The position numbers were made by a program, and so were the translations under genes. Under the pieces are notes generated by a model. The model was not told the origin of the DNA, made no database searches, and saw only the letters and a program-made list of their open reading frames with translations. Below, piece after piece: positions 1 to 8,554 of a DNA stretch of 64,000 bases. The stretch is from Caenimonas koreensis DSM 17982 (GTDB lineage: Bacteria; Pseudomonadota; Gammaproteobacteria; Burkholderiales; Burkholderiaceae_C). Each line of letters starts with the position of its first letter. The stretch's first letter is position 1. Location: contig NZ_WJBU01000010.1 in assembly GCF_009646335.1 (NCBI RefSeq), forward strand, positions 124,001-188,000, in the 5' to 3' direction.

Positions 1-1
1 G

Positions 2-19
2 CAGGGAGCCGCGGCATGA
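2..19 (+). CDS. C-terminal end of the upstream ccm gene, probably ccmF (partial)
   Basis: The codons before the first ATG read Q-G-A-A-A and end in a TGA at 17-19 that overlaps the ATG of the next gene in an ATGA arrangement. In ccm operons the gene before ccmG is usually ccmF, so this is probably its last few codons. Only six codons are visible, so the identity rests on gene order alone. Confidence 0.35.
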   Translation, partial: QGAAA

Positions 20-546
20 AGGCGCGCTTTCTCATCCCGATCGGCCTGTTCCTGGTGCTGGTGGTGTTTCTGGCGCTGGGCCTGCAGCACGACCCGCGCG
101 AGATTCCGTCGCCGCTCGTGGACAAGCCGGCGCCGCAATTCAAGGTGGCGCAACTCATCGCCGAAGACAAGACGTTCTCGCCGCAGGACATGAAGGGCCA
201 GGTCTGGATGCTCAACGTGTGGGCGTCATGGTGCGTGGCCTGCCGTGTGGAGCATCCGTTGCTGATGGAGATCGGCAAGTCGAAAGCGGTGCCGCTGATC
301 GGCCTCGACTACAAGGACACGCGCCCCGCAGCGCTGAAATTCCTCAGCCAGCACGGCGATCCGTACACGCTCGCGATCGTGGATACCGATGGCCGTGTGG
401 GCATTGACTTTGGCGTGTATGGCGTGCCCGAGACCTTCATCATCGACAAGCAAGGCGTAATCCGCCACAAGCAGATCGGCCCGATCACCGAAGAGGCGCT
501 GCAGAAAACCATCATGCCGCTGATCGAGAAGTTGAAAAAATCATGA
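16..546 (+). CDS. ccmG: Thiol:disulfide interchange protein CcmG/DsbE
   Basis: Membrane-anchored periplasmic thioredoxin-like protein that reduces apocytochrome c or CcmH before heme attachment. Residues 1-22 form a signal anchor. The redox motif WCVAC is at residues 72-76, and the GVPETF stretch carries the cis-proline loop and acidic active-site surroundings typical of CcmG. The length of 176 aa is normal for the family. It is translationally coupled on both sides: its ATG overlaps the preceding stop, and its stop overlaps the ccmH start at 543. The order G-H-I is the standard ccm operon order, so the assignment is strong. Confidence 0.95.
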   Translation: MKARFLIPIGLFLVLVVFLALGLQHDPREIPSPLVDKPAPQFKVAQLIAEDKTFSPQDMKGQVWMLNVWASWCVACRVEHPLLMEIGKSKAVPLIGLDYKDTRPAALKFLSQHGDPYTLAIVDTDGRVGIDFGVYGVPETFIIDKQGVIRHKQIGPITEEALQKTIMPLIEKLKKS

Positions 547-1004
547 AGCGTTTTTTTGCGTGCGTGGCCCTCGCGCTGGCCCTTGTTGGCGCAGCCGCGA
601 AGGAAGCGGCACCGCTTGCTGAGGACCCCGTCGTCGAAAAGCGGCTGATCGCCATTTCCGAGGAATTGCGCTGCCTGGTGTGCCAAAACGAGTCGCTGGC
701 CGGCTCCCGGGCGGACCTGGCGAACGACCTGCGCCGCGAGTTGCGCACGCTCATTGGCCAGGGCAAGACCGACGCGCAGATCCGTGAGTTCATGGTCAGC
801 CGCTACGGCGACTTCGTGCTGTACCGCCCGCCCGTCAAGCCGCAGACGTGGCTGCTGTGGGCTGGCCCGTTTGTATTGATGCTGGTGGGCGTGATCGTGC
901 TTGTGGTGTATGTGCGCCGCCGCCGCGCCGAGCCAGCGGCAGCCCCCCTGACAGAAGAAGAAGCCCGCCGCGCGCAGGCGCTGCTTGAAGTGAGCGAGCC
1001 ATGA
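543..1004 (+). CDS. ccmH: Cytochrome c maturation protein CcmH
   Basis: Part of the heme lyase module that handles apocytochrome c. A signal peptide covers about residues 1-20. The family signature LRCLVCQNE, with redox cysteines C44 and C47, is intact. A single membrane segment lies near residues 102-124 and is followed by a basic cytoplasmic tail. The 153 aa length fits the short, CcmI-independent form of CcmH. Start and stop codons overlap those of ccmG and ccmI by 4 bases (ATGA), which supports one translationally coupled operon. Confidence 0.95.
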   Translation: MKRFFACVALALALVGAAAKEAAPLAEDPVVEKRLIAISEELRCLVCQNESLAGSRADLANDLRRELRTLIGQGKTDAQIREFMVSRYGDFVLYRPPVKPQTWLLWAGPFVLMLVGVIVLVVYVRRRRAEPAAAPLTEEEARRAQALLEVSEP

Positions 1005-2248
1005 TTGAATTTGTATTGATCGCAGCCATTGCGGTGGCCGTGGTGCTGCTGCTGGTGCTGCGCCCGTTCTTCTGGCAGCGTGCGCAGGCGGGCCCGGTGC
1101 AGTCGCAGCGCAGGCTCAACGCGCAGATTTATCGCGAGCAGATGGAGCGGCTCGACGCCGACCTGGCAGCGGGCACGCTCGCGCAGAGCGAATACGCAGA
1201 GACGCGCGCCGAACTGCAGCGCCGCGCGCTGGACGACACGCAGGAAGAAGACGCCGCGCTGGTGCTCAAGACGCCGCGCCGCACGATGCTTGCCGTGGCT
1301 TTCGTGCTGCCCGTGGCCGCAGCGGCGCTTTACGCCGTGATCGGCACGCCGGCTGCGTTGTCGCCGCAAGCGACAGCGCCAGCGGCAGCGGCCACGCCCG
1401 ACATGCAGCAGATCGAGCAGATGGTCGCGGGCCTGGCAAAAAAGCTGGAGGCTGATCCATCGAACCTGAAGGGCTGGGCCATGCTGGGCCAGTCGTACAA
1501 GGTGATGGGCCGCAATGCCGAGGCTGAGAAAGCCTTCGACAAGGCGGGCGCCTTCCTGGAAGGCGACGCTGCCCTGCTCGCGAGCTACGCAGACGTCGCC
1601 GCCAGCAACGCGGGTGGCAGCTTCAAGGGCAAGCCCGCGATGCTGATCGACAAGGCGCTGAAGGTGAACCCGGCCGAGCCGATGGCGCTGTGGCTGGCCG
1701 GCACCGTGGCCATGCGCGACAACGACAACCGCAAGGCGCTCGCATACTGGCAGCAGCTGCTGCCGCTGCTCGCGCCCGGCTCGCAGGACGAGCAGATGCT
1801 GCGGGGCATCATCGAGGAAGTGCGCGCCAAGGCGGGCGACGCGCCGGGCACGGCGGTTGCGGCCGCCACACCGCAGGCCAGGCCCGCGGCTGCGGCCACA
1901 ACGCCGGCTGCCAGTGTCACCGGCACCGTCACGCTCGACGCATCGCTCAAAAGCCGCCTGGCCGCTGGCGACACGCTGATGGTCATCGCCCGTGTGCCGG
2001 GCACCCGCATGCCGGTGGCCGTGCTGCGCGTGCCCGCTGCCGGGCTGCCCATGCCCTTTACGCTGGACGATTCACTGTCGATGAGTCCGCAGGCGCTGCT
2101 GTCGTCTGCGAAAGAGGTCGAGATTGAAGCGCGCATCTCCAAGTCGGGCCAGGCCCGCGCGGAGCCGGGCGACTTGATCTCGACGGTGCAGACAGTGAAA
2201 GTGGGCGCGCGCGGCGTGACGCTTGCCGTCGCCTCCGTGCGGCCCTAG
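1001..2248 (+). CDS. ccmI: Cytochrome c maturation TPR protein CcmI/CycH
   Basis: Apocytochrome c chaperone of the heme lyase complex. Two N-terminal membrane segments (about residues 3-22 and 94-115) flank a cytoplasmic loop rich in charged residues. TPR-like repeats follow around residues 140-250 in the periplasm, and a proline/alanine linker leads to a beta-rich C-terminal domain at about 305-405 with a VIARVPG stretch seen in CcmI proteins. The 415 aa length suits a complete CcmI. It is the last gene of the operon, and a hairpin lies just downstream. Confidence 0.92.
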   Translation: MIEFVLIAAIAVAVVLLLVLRPFFWQRAQAGPVQSQRRLNAQIYREQMERLDADLAAGTLAQSEYAETRAELQRRALDDTQEEDAALVLKTPRRTMLAVAFVLPVAAAALYAVIGTPAALSPQATAPAAAATPDMQQIEQMVAGLAKKLEADPSNLKGWAMLGQSYKVMGRNAEAEKAFDKAGAFLEGDAALLASYADVAASNAGGSFKGKPAMLIDKALKVNPAEPMALWLAGTVAMRDNDNRKALAYWQQLLPLLAPGSQDEQMLRGIIEEVRAKAGDAPGTAVAAATPQARPAAAATTPAASVTGTVTLDASLKSRLAAGDTLMVIARVPGTRMPVAVLRVPAAGLPMPFTLDDSLSMSPQALLSSAKEVEIEARISKSGQARAEPGDLISTVQTVKVGARGVTLAVASVRP

Positions 2249-2291
2249 GAATCGTCCTAGTGGGGCTAGGCGCGGTGGCCCCCGCGCTTCG

Positions 2292-2313
2292 GAATCGGCC
2301 CATGCGCCGATTC
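2292..2313 (+). terminator. Hairpin after the ccm operon
   Basis: GAATCGGC (2292-2299) pairs perfectly with GCCGATTC (2306-2313) across a 6-base loop. A shorter CCTAG/CTAGG dyad sits at 2256-2270. There is no T-run, so this could be a Rho-assisted terminator or an RNA 3' end stabiliser rather than a classic intrinsic terminator. Confidence 0.4.
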
Positions 2314-2360
2314 AGCGCACGCCGATGGAGCAAAAACGCCATGACTGAGACAGTTCACTC

Positions 2361-2750
2361 ATGGCGCACAGCACCACTCCCCTCAAGGTCTTCCTGGCCG
2401 ATGACTCCGAGCTGATTCGCGCTCGCGTCGCCGCCATGCTCGGCGCGCCCGCCATGGACATCGTGGGACAGGCGCAGACACCGCGCGCCTGCATTGACGG
2501 CATCCTCGCCACGCAGCCTGACGTGGTCGTGCTCGATGTGCAGCTGGAAGGCGGCATGGGCCTGGACGTGCTCAAGGCCGTGCGCTCCGCCGACCCGGGC
2601 ATTGCCTTCGTCGTGTTCAGCAACAACTCCGCGCCTGCCTACCGCAAGCGCTACCTCGCGCAGGGCGCTGTCCGCTTCCTGGACAAGACCACCGAATTCG
2701 ACCAGCTCGTGCAGGCCGTCGCCGCTGCACCTGGCCAGCTTGCTCATTGA
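2361..2750 (+). CDS. Single-domain response regulator (receiver only)
   Basis: A CheY-like receiver domain of 129 aa with no output domain. The acidic pocket is D14/D15, the phosphoacceptor is D59 in VVVLDVQ, the switch residue is S87 and the conserved lysine is K109 in FLDKT. No histidine kinase is nearby, so the input is unknown. The gene ends 20 bases before the FNR-type regulator and is followed by two pilus-type ATPases. It may therefore act on motility or secretion, or on the same redox regulation, by protein contact. That role is inference from neighbourhood only. Confidence 0.85.
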   Translation: MAHSTTPLKVFLADDSELIRARVAAMLGAPAMDIVGQAQTPRACIDGILATQPDVVVLDVQLEGGMGLDVLKAVRSADPGIAFVVFSNNSAPAYRKRYLAQGAVRFLDKTTEFDQLVQAVAAAPGQLAH

Positions 2751-2770
2751 TTCTTCCGGAGACCCGCCAC

Positions 2771-3565
2771 ATGACTTCCTCTGCAGCTGTCCCCGCATCT
2801 TTTACTTCCACCATGCGCGTGATCCCAGTGACCAGCCGAAACCCCAACTCGACGATCTCGCCGATGCGCACCAACTGCTCTGCATGCCACCTGCGTGACC
2901 TGTGCCTGCCGTGCGGCATGGAAAACGCGGACATGGCCACGCTCGATGCCATGGCCTTCAGCCGCCGCCGCGTGTTGATGGGCGAGGCGCTGTATAGCGC
3001 CGGTGAACGTTTCCACAATATTTACGCCGTGCGCAGCGGCACATTCAAGTCGAGCCTGGTGCTTGCCGACGGCCGCGAGCAAGTCAGCGGCTTTCACATG
3101 GCAGGCGAGTTGATGGGCATGGATGGCCTGGCGCAAGGCACACATGCCAGCAGCGCCACTGCACTGGAAGACACGGAAGTCTGCGCCATCCCGTACACGC
3201 ACCTGATCGAGCTGTCCGCCGCCAACCCCGGCATGCAGCACATCGTGGGCCGCCTCATGAGCCGCGAGATCGTGCGCGAGCACAGCCTGATGCTGCTTCT
3301 GGGCAGCATGAACGCCGAAGAGCGGCTCGCTGCCTTCCTGCTGAACCTGTCGCAACGGCTGAAGGCCCGCGGCTATTCGCCGAGTGAATTTCACCTGCGC
3401 ATGTCGCGCGCCGAAATCGGCAGCTTCCTGGGCATGAAGCTCGAGACAGTCAGCCGCACGTTCAGCGCCTTCCAGCAGCAAGGCCTGCTGGAAGTGGACA
3501 AGAAGCGCGTGCGCATCACCGACCTGGAAGGCCTGCAGCGCGCACTCGACGTGCGCGTGCATTAA
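2771..3565 (+). CDS. fnr: Oxygen-responsive Crp/Fnr-family transcription regulator (FNR type)
   Basis: An N-terminal cysteine cluster C36-x2-C39-x5-C45 plus C48, and a further cysteine in the central beta-barrel (EVCAIP), match the set needed for a 4Fe-4S FNR. The C-terminal winged helix carries the recognition motif ETVSR at about 224-228, the FNR-type E-xx-SR that reads TTGAT half-sites. ATG 2771 is chosen because GGAG lies about 10 bases upstream; a TTG at 2747 would add eight residues and overlap the previous gene. Perfect FNR boxes at 7058, 39429 and 54393 are plausible targets. Confidence 0.9.
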   Translation: MTSSAAVPASFTSTMRVIPVTSRNPNSTISPMRTNCSACHLRDLCLPCGMENADMATLDAMAFSRRRVLMGEALYSAGERFHNIYAVRSGTFKSSLVLADGREQVSGFHMAGELMGMDGLAQGTHASSATALEDTEVCAIPYTHLIELSAANPGMQHIVGRLMSREIVREHSLMLLLGSMNAEERLAAFLLNLSQRLKARGYSPSEFHLRMSRAEIGSFLGMKLETVSRTFSAFQQQGLLEVDKKRVRITDLEGLQRALDVRVH

Positions 3566-3580
3566 CGCGCGCCTGCGGCG

Positions 3581-4708
3581 ATGCACCCCCTGCCCACTGC
3601 CGATGCGCAGGACCTGCGCGTGTATCTGCGCTACCTGTCGATGACAGGCGGCTCCGACCTGTTCTTCTCGGTAGGCTCGCCTCCGGCGCTGAAGGTGCAA
3701 GGCATCATTCGCGCGATGGGCCTGCCGCCACTGGCGCCGGGCAGCGTCAGGCAGCTGGCCCATTCCGTGATGAACGAAGCGCAGGTAGCGCAGTTCGAGC
3801 GCGACCTTGAATACGATCTTGCCGTGGTGGTGGAAGGCGCGGGCCGCTTCCGGCTGAATGTCTTCATGCAGCGCGGCGAAGTGGGCCTGGTCGCGCGCTT
3901 CGTCAAAGACCACATCCCCTCCCTCGCGCAGCTGCGCATGCCGGCGCAACTGGCAGACCTGGCGATGCTCGAGCGCGGCCTGGTGCTGGCCGTGGGCGCT
4001 GCGGGTTCGGGCAAATCGACCACGCTCGCCGCCATGATCGACTGCCGCAACGCGGGCGCGCCGGGCCACATCCTCACGGTGGAAGACCCCATCGAATTCC
4101 TGCATGGCTACAAACGCTGCGTCGTGGACCAGCGTGAAGTCGGCATGGACACGCACACCTTTGCCGATGCGCTGCGCCACGCGATGCGTGAAGCACCCGA
4201 CGTGATCATGATCGGCGAGATCCGCGACGCGGAGACGATGCAGCACGCGCTGTCGTATGCGGACACGGGGCACCTGTGCCTGTCGACGATGCACGCGAGC
4301 AATGCAGCGCAGGCCATCGAGCGCATCGTCAACTTCTTTCCCGCCGATGCGCGGCAGCGCACGTTGATGGACCTGTCGATCAACCTCAAGGGCATCATCG
4401 GCCAGCGGCTGATCCATGGGCGCGGCGGCAAGCTGGTGCCTGCGACCGAGCTGATGCTGCAGTCGCCCTTCATCGCCGACCTGATCGAGCGCGGACGCAT
4501 CGACGACATCACGGCCGCCATCGGCCGCAGCGAGCCGCTGGGCATGCACACGTTCGATCAGTCGCTGCACGAGTTGTTCGTGGCCAGCGAGATCACCGCC
4601 GAGCAAGCCATCGAGCATGCCGACTCGAAGACCGATGTGGCCCTGCGCATCCGCCTGGGCGCTGGCGCGGCTACTGCGGGTAGCGACCTGTCGATGCAAA
4701 GGGGCTGA
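3581..4708 (+). CDS. PilT/PilU-like type IV pilus retraction ATPase
   Basis: A hexameric secretion/pilus ATPase of 375 aa. Walker A is GAAGSGKST at about residues 139-147. The Asp box lies in the VEDPIEFLH stretch, Walker B in DVIMIGEIRD, and the His box in LSTMHASNA. The length and the C-terminal region resemble PilU more than PilT. It lies 15 bases after the FNR gene and 4 bases before a GspE/PilB-like ATPase. No pilin, PilC or secretin gene is in the window, so it must work with components encoded elsewhere or have another role. Confidence 0.85.
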   Translation: MHPLPTADAQDLRVYLRYLSMTGGSDLFFSVGSPPALKVQGIIRAMGLPPLAPGSVRQLAHSVMNEAQVAQFERDLEYDLAVVVEGAGRFRLNVFMQRGEVGLVARFVKDHIPSLAQLRMPAQLADLAMLERGLVLAVGAAGSGKSTTLAAMIDCRNAGAPGHILTVEDPIEFLHGYKRCVVDQREVGMDTHTFADALRHAMREAPDVIMIGEIRDAETMQHALSYADTGHLCLSTMHASNAAQAIERIVNFFPADARQRTLMDLSINLKGIIGQRLIHGRGGKLVPATELMLQSPFIADLIERGRIDDITAAIGRSEPLGMHTFDQSLHELFVASEITAEQAIEHADSKTDVALRIRLGAGAATAGSDLSMQRG

Positions 4709-4712
4709 CGCG

Positions 4713-7061
4713 ATGACGTGGCCCTTGCCGCCCGGCTGGCTGGCCGGCGTCGCCACCGCAGCCGGTGACGCCGTACCCGGCGGGCCCTGCAACGTTGAAA
4801 TCGAGCGCCTGCAGGGCAACCGCGACGACGGCGTGCTCGCGGCGTGGGACGACCCCGGCCCGCGCCATGTGTTCGAGCTGGAGCGCGATGGCGAGACCGT
4901 CCGCATTCCTGTGGACGAGGTCCGCAAGGTCACGTTGCTGCAGACTGTCGAGCCCGGCGACGATGCGGCCAAAACGCCCCTGCAGGACTTCAACGTCGTC
5001 TATTCAGACGGCAAGGTGTTGTGCGGCCAGACGCATGGGTTTTTTCATCGCCGGCATTCCGGGCTGTACCTCTACCTGGTCGGCCCTGCAGGGCTGCGCG
5101 CAATCTGGCTGCCGCGCGGCGTGATTGCGGGGATGCATGTGGAGGCGGCCCATGCGCCTGTCGAGGCGCCCGCGACGGATATGCGCGGCCTTGCCGATCG
5201 CATCGAGTCTGCGCACCACCGGCCGGTCGCACGCCTGCCGCGCGCGCTGTTCGAGCTGGGCTTCATCGACGGTGCGACGCTGGCGCAATGGATGCTGCTG
5301 GAGGGCGACGCGCTTCGCGATGCGCTGGAAGACGCGCTGATGCGCCACCGGCTCACGCAGACGCAACTCGACCGTGCACAGGCGCGCTCGGCCGGCATGC
5401 CCGAAGTGGATGCGTCCGGCTTCGCCAGCTCCGCCGATGCCATTGACCGCTTGCCGTGGCCGATGGCTGCCAAGTACCGCGTGGTGCCGCTGGGCATCGT
5501 CGGCGAAGTGATGTACGTGGCAACCGCTTCGCCCGCAGACACCGCGCTGCAGCGGCGCGTTGCCGTGCAGGCGGGCTGCGACGTGGCATTTGCATGGTCG
5601 TCGCAACAGCTCATCGACGCGCGCCTGGCCCGGGAGGTCGAGGGCGCGGGCCAGGGCGGGCTGAGCGAGAAGGACATGATCATGTGGACGCCGCCTGCCA
5701 GCGGTGCGAATGCCACGCAGGACTTGCAGGAGCTGCTCACGTCGGCGCGCGATGAAGTGCGCGCGAGCGGCGGTGAAGTGCAGGGCACCATCATCGACGA
5801 GCGCTCGAGCGTGGTGCGGCTGGTCAAGCGGATGATTCTGGACGCCTACGAGCAGGAGGCCTCCGACATCCATATCGAAACGAATTCGCCTGCCGAACAG
5901 TCGCGCGTGCGCTTTCGCAAGGACGGCGACCTGGAGGACTACCTCAGCTTGCCGCCCGACTTGCGCTCGGCGCTCGTCTCGCGTATCAAGGTGATGAGCA
6001 AGCTCGACATCGCCGAGCGCAGGCGCCCGCAGGACGGCAAGATCAACTTCGCGGACTACGCCGGCATCAAGCTCGAACTGCGCGTGGCGATCCTGCCCAC
6101 GCACGACAGCCTCGAAGACGTGGTGCTGCGCCTGCTGGCCACCACCCGGCCGATGCCGCTGGCCAAGCTCGGGTTTTCGGCGCGCGATGCATCGCTCGTG
6201 ATGCAGCTCGCGCAGCGGCCCTATGGCCTGTTGCTGGCCTGCGGCCCTACGGGTTCGGGCAAGACGACCACGCTGCATTCGCTGCTCGCGCAGATCAATA
6301 CCGACGCCCGCAAGATCTGGACGGCCGAAGACCCGATCGAAATTACGCAGCCGGGGCTGCGGCAGCTGCAGGTGAATCCGCGCATCGGCGTGACGTTTGC
6401 GTCTGCGATGCGTGCTTTCCTGCGGGCTGACCCTGATGTGATCATGATCGGCGAGATCCGCGACGAGGAAACATCGCGCATCGCCATCGAAGCTTCGCTC
6501 ACGGGCCACCTCGTGCTGTCAACGCTGCACACCAACAACGCGGCAGAGAGCATCGTGCGCCTGCTCGACCTGGGCATGGACCCGATGAACTTCGCGGATT
6601 CGCTCGTCGGCATCGTCGCACAGCGGCTCGTGCGCAGCCTGTGCCCGGCGTGCAGGCAGGCCGAGCCGATGATGGATGCCGAGTTCACCCAGCTCATCGC
6701 GCTGTACTGCGAAGGCACACCCATCACACCGCAGGAGGGCCGCGAGAGGCTGCTGCACGCGGCAGGCCCCGCGGGGCCGCAGCGCTGGAGGCCCGTGGGC
6801 TGCACGGCATGCGGTGGCAAGGGCTACCGCGGCCGCATGGGTATTTACGAGCTGCTGGAAAACGGCCCGGGCGTGCGCAAGCTGATACAGGCCCGCGCAT
6901 CGACTGCCAGCATCTTCAACGAAGCTGTGGCCTGCGGCATGCGCAGCCTCAAGCAGGACGCGCTCGAAAAGGCGCTCACCGGCGCGATCGACATGGCACA
7001 GGCCGGCACGGTGTTCGCACAGCCCAGCTCGCCGGCGCTGCAGGCCGGCGAGTTTGCTTGA
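4713..7061 (+). CDS. GspE/PulE/PilB-like assembly ATPase with N-terminal extension
   Basis: 782 aa from ATG 4713; an upstream in-frame start at 4617 would run deep into the preceding gene. Residues about 15-155 form an extra beta-rich region of unknown role, followed by a GspE N-terminal (MshEN-like) domain at about 190-310. The ATPase core has Walker A GPTGSGKTTT near residue 511, Walker B DVIMIGEIRDEE, and LSTLHTNNA. The tetracysteine zinc motif is split as CPAC (about 643) and CTAC (about 696). Its stop codon overlaps an FNR box that serves the next gene. Confidence 0.88.
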   Translation: MTWPLPPGWLAGVATAAGDAVPGGPCNVEIERLQGNRDDGVLAAWDDPGPRHVFELERDGETVRIPVDEVRKVTLLQTVEPGDDAAKTPLQDFNVVYSDGKVLCGQTHGFFHRRHSGLYLYLVGPAGLRAIWLPRGVIAGMHVEAAHAPVEAPATDMRGLADRIESAHHRPVARLPRALFELGFIDGATLAQWMLLEGDALRDALEDALMRHRLTQTQLDRAQARSAGMPEVDASGFASSADAIDRLPWPMAAKYRVVPLGIVGEVMYVATASPADTALQRRVAVQAGCDVAFAWSSQQLIDARLAREVEGAGQGGLSEKDMIMWTPPASGANATQDLQELLTSARDEVRASGGEVQGTIIDERSSVVRLVKRMILDAYEQEASDIHIETNSPAEQSRVRFRKDGDLEDYLSLPPDLRSALVSRIKVMSKLDIAERRRPQDGKINFADYAGIKLELRVAILPTHDSLEDVVLRLLATTRPMPLAKLGFSARDASLVMQLAQRPYGLLLACGPTGSGKTTTLHSLLAQINTDARKIWTAEDPIEITQPGLRQLQVNPRIGVTFASAMRAFLRADPDVIMIGEIRDEETSRIAIEASLTGHLVLSTLHTNNAAESIVRLLDLGMDPMNFADSLVGIVAQRLVRSLCPACRQAEPMMDAEFTQLIALYCEGTPITPQEGRERLLHAAGPAGPQRWRPVGCTACGGKGYRGRMGIYELLENGPGVRKLIQARASTASIFNEAVACGMRSLKQDALEKALTGAIDMAQAGTVFAQPSSPALQAGEFA

Positions 7062-7071
7062 CCCATATCAA
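7058..7071. promoter_or_regulatory. FNR box upstream of the hemerythrin gene
   Basis: The sequence TTGACCCATATCAA is a perfect TTGAY-N4-RTCAA dyad. It overlaps the stop codon of the preceding ATPase gene and is centred about 86 bases before the hemerythrin start, a distance compatible with FNR activation from a promoter with a leader of about 45 bases. An FNR-type regulator with the matching recognition helix is encoded 3.5 kb upstream. Confidence 0.75.
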
Positions 7072-7150
7072 GTGCGGTTGAGCAGCGCTTCTCCAGAATG
7101 AACGGCGACCAGACGCGGGCCTGGAATGGCATGAGCCCGCTGGAGACCCC

Positions 7151-7744
7151 ATGACGCACGACACGACCCAATCCATCCGTGAGCAGCATTCGTCCCTGGC
7201 TGCCGTGCTGCGCTCGCTCACGATGATGATCGCGCACGGCCCTGCCGACGAGCCGGACCGCTTCTTCGACGTGATGCGTGCGATGCTGTTCTATATCGAC
7301 GAATTCCCTGAGCGGCTGCATCACCCGCGCGAGTCGAATGTGCTCTTTCCGCGGGTGCTGAAAGTCGCGCCCCAGCTGATGAACGTGATCGAGGCGCTGG
7401 AACACGATCACCTGGCCGGCGAGCAGCGCGTGCGTGACTTGCAGCATCTGCTGCTGGCGTGGGAGCTGCTGGGCGAGTCGCGCAGGCAGGCCTTCGAGCA
7501 GGCCGCGGCGCAGTACGTGCGCTTCTATCTCGACCACATGCGCGTCGAGGAAACGGAAGTGCTGCCGCTCGCCAAGCAGTTGCTCTCGCCCGAAGACTGG
7601 GCCCAGCTCAATGCCGCCTTCGACGCTGACCCGGACCCGCTCACCACGGTGAACCGGCAGCCAATTTACGACCGGCTCTTCAGCCGCATCGTGTTGGCGG
7701 CACCGTCGCCGGTGGGGGTGGGGCCGGCGTTCGGTCGGGCGTAG
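7151..7744 (+). CDS. Hemerythrin HHE domain protein
   Basis: A 197 aa four-helix protein with the spaced His/Glu ligands of a bacterial hemerythrin: IREQHSS, HHPRESNVLFP, EHDHLAGE and DHMRVEETEVLP. Such proteins bind O2 or NO at a di-iron site, or repair damaged iron centres. ATG 7151 is preceded by GGAG at a good distance. The upstream perfect FNR box suggests expression at low oxygen. The exact ligand cannot be told from sequence. Confidence 0.88.
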   Translation: MTHDTTQSIREQHSSLAAVLRSLTMMIAHGPADEPDRFFDVMRAMLFYIDEFPERLHHPRESNVLFPRVLKVAPQLMNVIEALEHDHLAGEQRVRDLQHLLLAWELLGESRRQAFEQAAAQYVRFYLDHMRVEETEVLPLAKQLLSPEDWAQLNAAFDADPDPLTTVNRQPIYDRLFSRIVLAAPSPVGVGPAFGRA

Positions 7745-7768
7745 TCAACCCGCTTGCGGTTGGCCCTG

Positions 7769-8173
7769 TTAACTGTCGGTCTTCGCAAAGAGCGCCACGC
7801 CTTCCAGTCCCTCAAAGTGTGAATCGCAAGTCAGGAGCTGCGCGCCCACGTGGAGCGCCGTTGCATAGACGATGGCGTCGGCCGTCGCCAGCTTGTGTTC
7901 ACGGTGCAGTTCAGCTGCACGCAGCGCGATCGCCGTGTCGAGCGCAACGATCTGGCACTTGCTGGTGTAGGCGATCACCTGGTCGGCTGCCTCCTCGCCG
8001 ACTTCGCGCACCAGCCATTTCGACAATTCAAGCTGCACGATCGTCGGGACGATGCAGTGGTCAGTCGCGGGAATCTGCTGGCCCAGCTTCTTGCCAAGCG
8101 GGCTGGCGACGAGCCACTCGATCCACGCCGACGTGTCGACCACGCGCATTTGCAATCGCGGCGGCGTCGCCAT
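7769..8173 (-). CDS. vapC: VapC-like PIN-domain toxin (ribonuclease)
   Basis: A 134 aa PIN-domain protein with the acidic metal-binding set D13 (VVDTSAW), E49 (QLELSKW), D99 (TADAIVYATA) and D117 (TCDSHF). VapC toxins are Mg-dependent RNases that cut tRNA or rRNA. Start ATG 8173 shares one base with the stop codon of the antitoxin gene, so the two are translationally coupled. A longer in-frame reading to 8473 only covers the antitoxin in another frame and is not used. Confidence 0.9.
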   Translation of the reverse strand: MATPPRLQMRVVDTSAWIEWLVASPLGKKLGQQIPATDHCIVPTIVQLELSKWLVREVGEEAADQVIAYTSKCQIVALDTAIALRAAELHREHKLATADAIVYATALHVGAQLLTCDSHFEGLEGVALFAKTDS

Positions 8174-8385
8174 CAGGTGCGGTCCTTGCGGTCGCGATAG
8201 CCGTCTTTGCGAGCGCCCCTGGCGATACCGGCCAGATCCTGGAGCGCGGGCACCGGCATGACCAGCACACCTTTGCCCTTGGGGACGAACACGAACTCCT
8301 GGCCGGCCTGCCAATGCTGCTCGTCGCGCACCTGCTTGGGAATGGAGATCTGGAACTTGCTGGAAAGAGTGGCTGTCGCTTGCAT
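8173..8385 (-). CDS. vapB: AbrB/MazE-type (SpoVT-like) antitoxin
   Basis: A short 70 aa protein with the swapped-hairpin AbrB signature at its N-terminus (SSKFQISIPKQVR, then HWQAGQEFVF) and a charged tail for toxin binding. It neutralises the adjacent PIN toxin and probably represses its own promoter. ATG 8385 is chosen because the AbrB fold begins directly after it; in-frame starts up to 8430 would add residues unrelated to the family and overlap the putative operator. Confidence 0.88.
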   Translation of the reverse strand: MQATATLSSKFQISIPKQVRDEQHWQAGQEFVFVPKGKGVLVMPVPALQDLAGIARGARKDGYRDRKDRT

Positions 8386-8388
8386 TTG

Positions 8389-8418
8389 TACCAATCCATG
8401 ATCGATAAATAATTGGTA
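8389..8418. promoter_or_regulatory. Inverted repeat in the vapBC promoter
   Basis: TACCAAT (8389-8395) and ATTGGTA (8412-8418) form a perfect 7-base dyad with a 16-base spacer, starting 3 bases upstream of the antitoxin ATG. Toxin-antitoxin pairs of this kind bind such dyads for autoregulation, so this is a likely operator. The surrounding DNA is AT-rich relative to its neighbours. Confidence 0.55.
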
Positions 8419-8521
8419 AGAATACATCATGCATTTGAACCGCTATGTCTTCCTTCAGCCAACGACGCCCCACGCCGGCCGCGGGTAATCCCTGATACGC
8501 AGGATCGCCTCATCTCCTAAT

Positions 8522-8535
8522 CTCTGTATACAGAG
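8522..8535. promoter_or_regulatory. GntR-type operator before the oxygenase operon
   Basis: CTCTGTATACAGAG is a perfect 14-base palindrome 19 bases before the oxygenase ATG. FCD-class GntR regulators commonly bind palindromes with a GTATAC centre, and one is encoded at the end of this operon. A ribosome binding site (GGAG) lies between the palindrome and the ATG, so bound regulator would block the promoter or early transcript. Confidence 0.65.
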
Positions 8536-8554
8536 TACAGAACACGGAGACAGC

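Noticed and set aside
2744..4993. 749-codon open frame on the minus strand opposite the FNR and ATPase genes
   Set aside because: It is a shadow of high-GC genes: no domain, low-complexity His/Arg/Ala-rich product, and the opposite strand encodes clear families.
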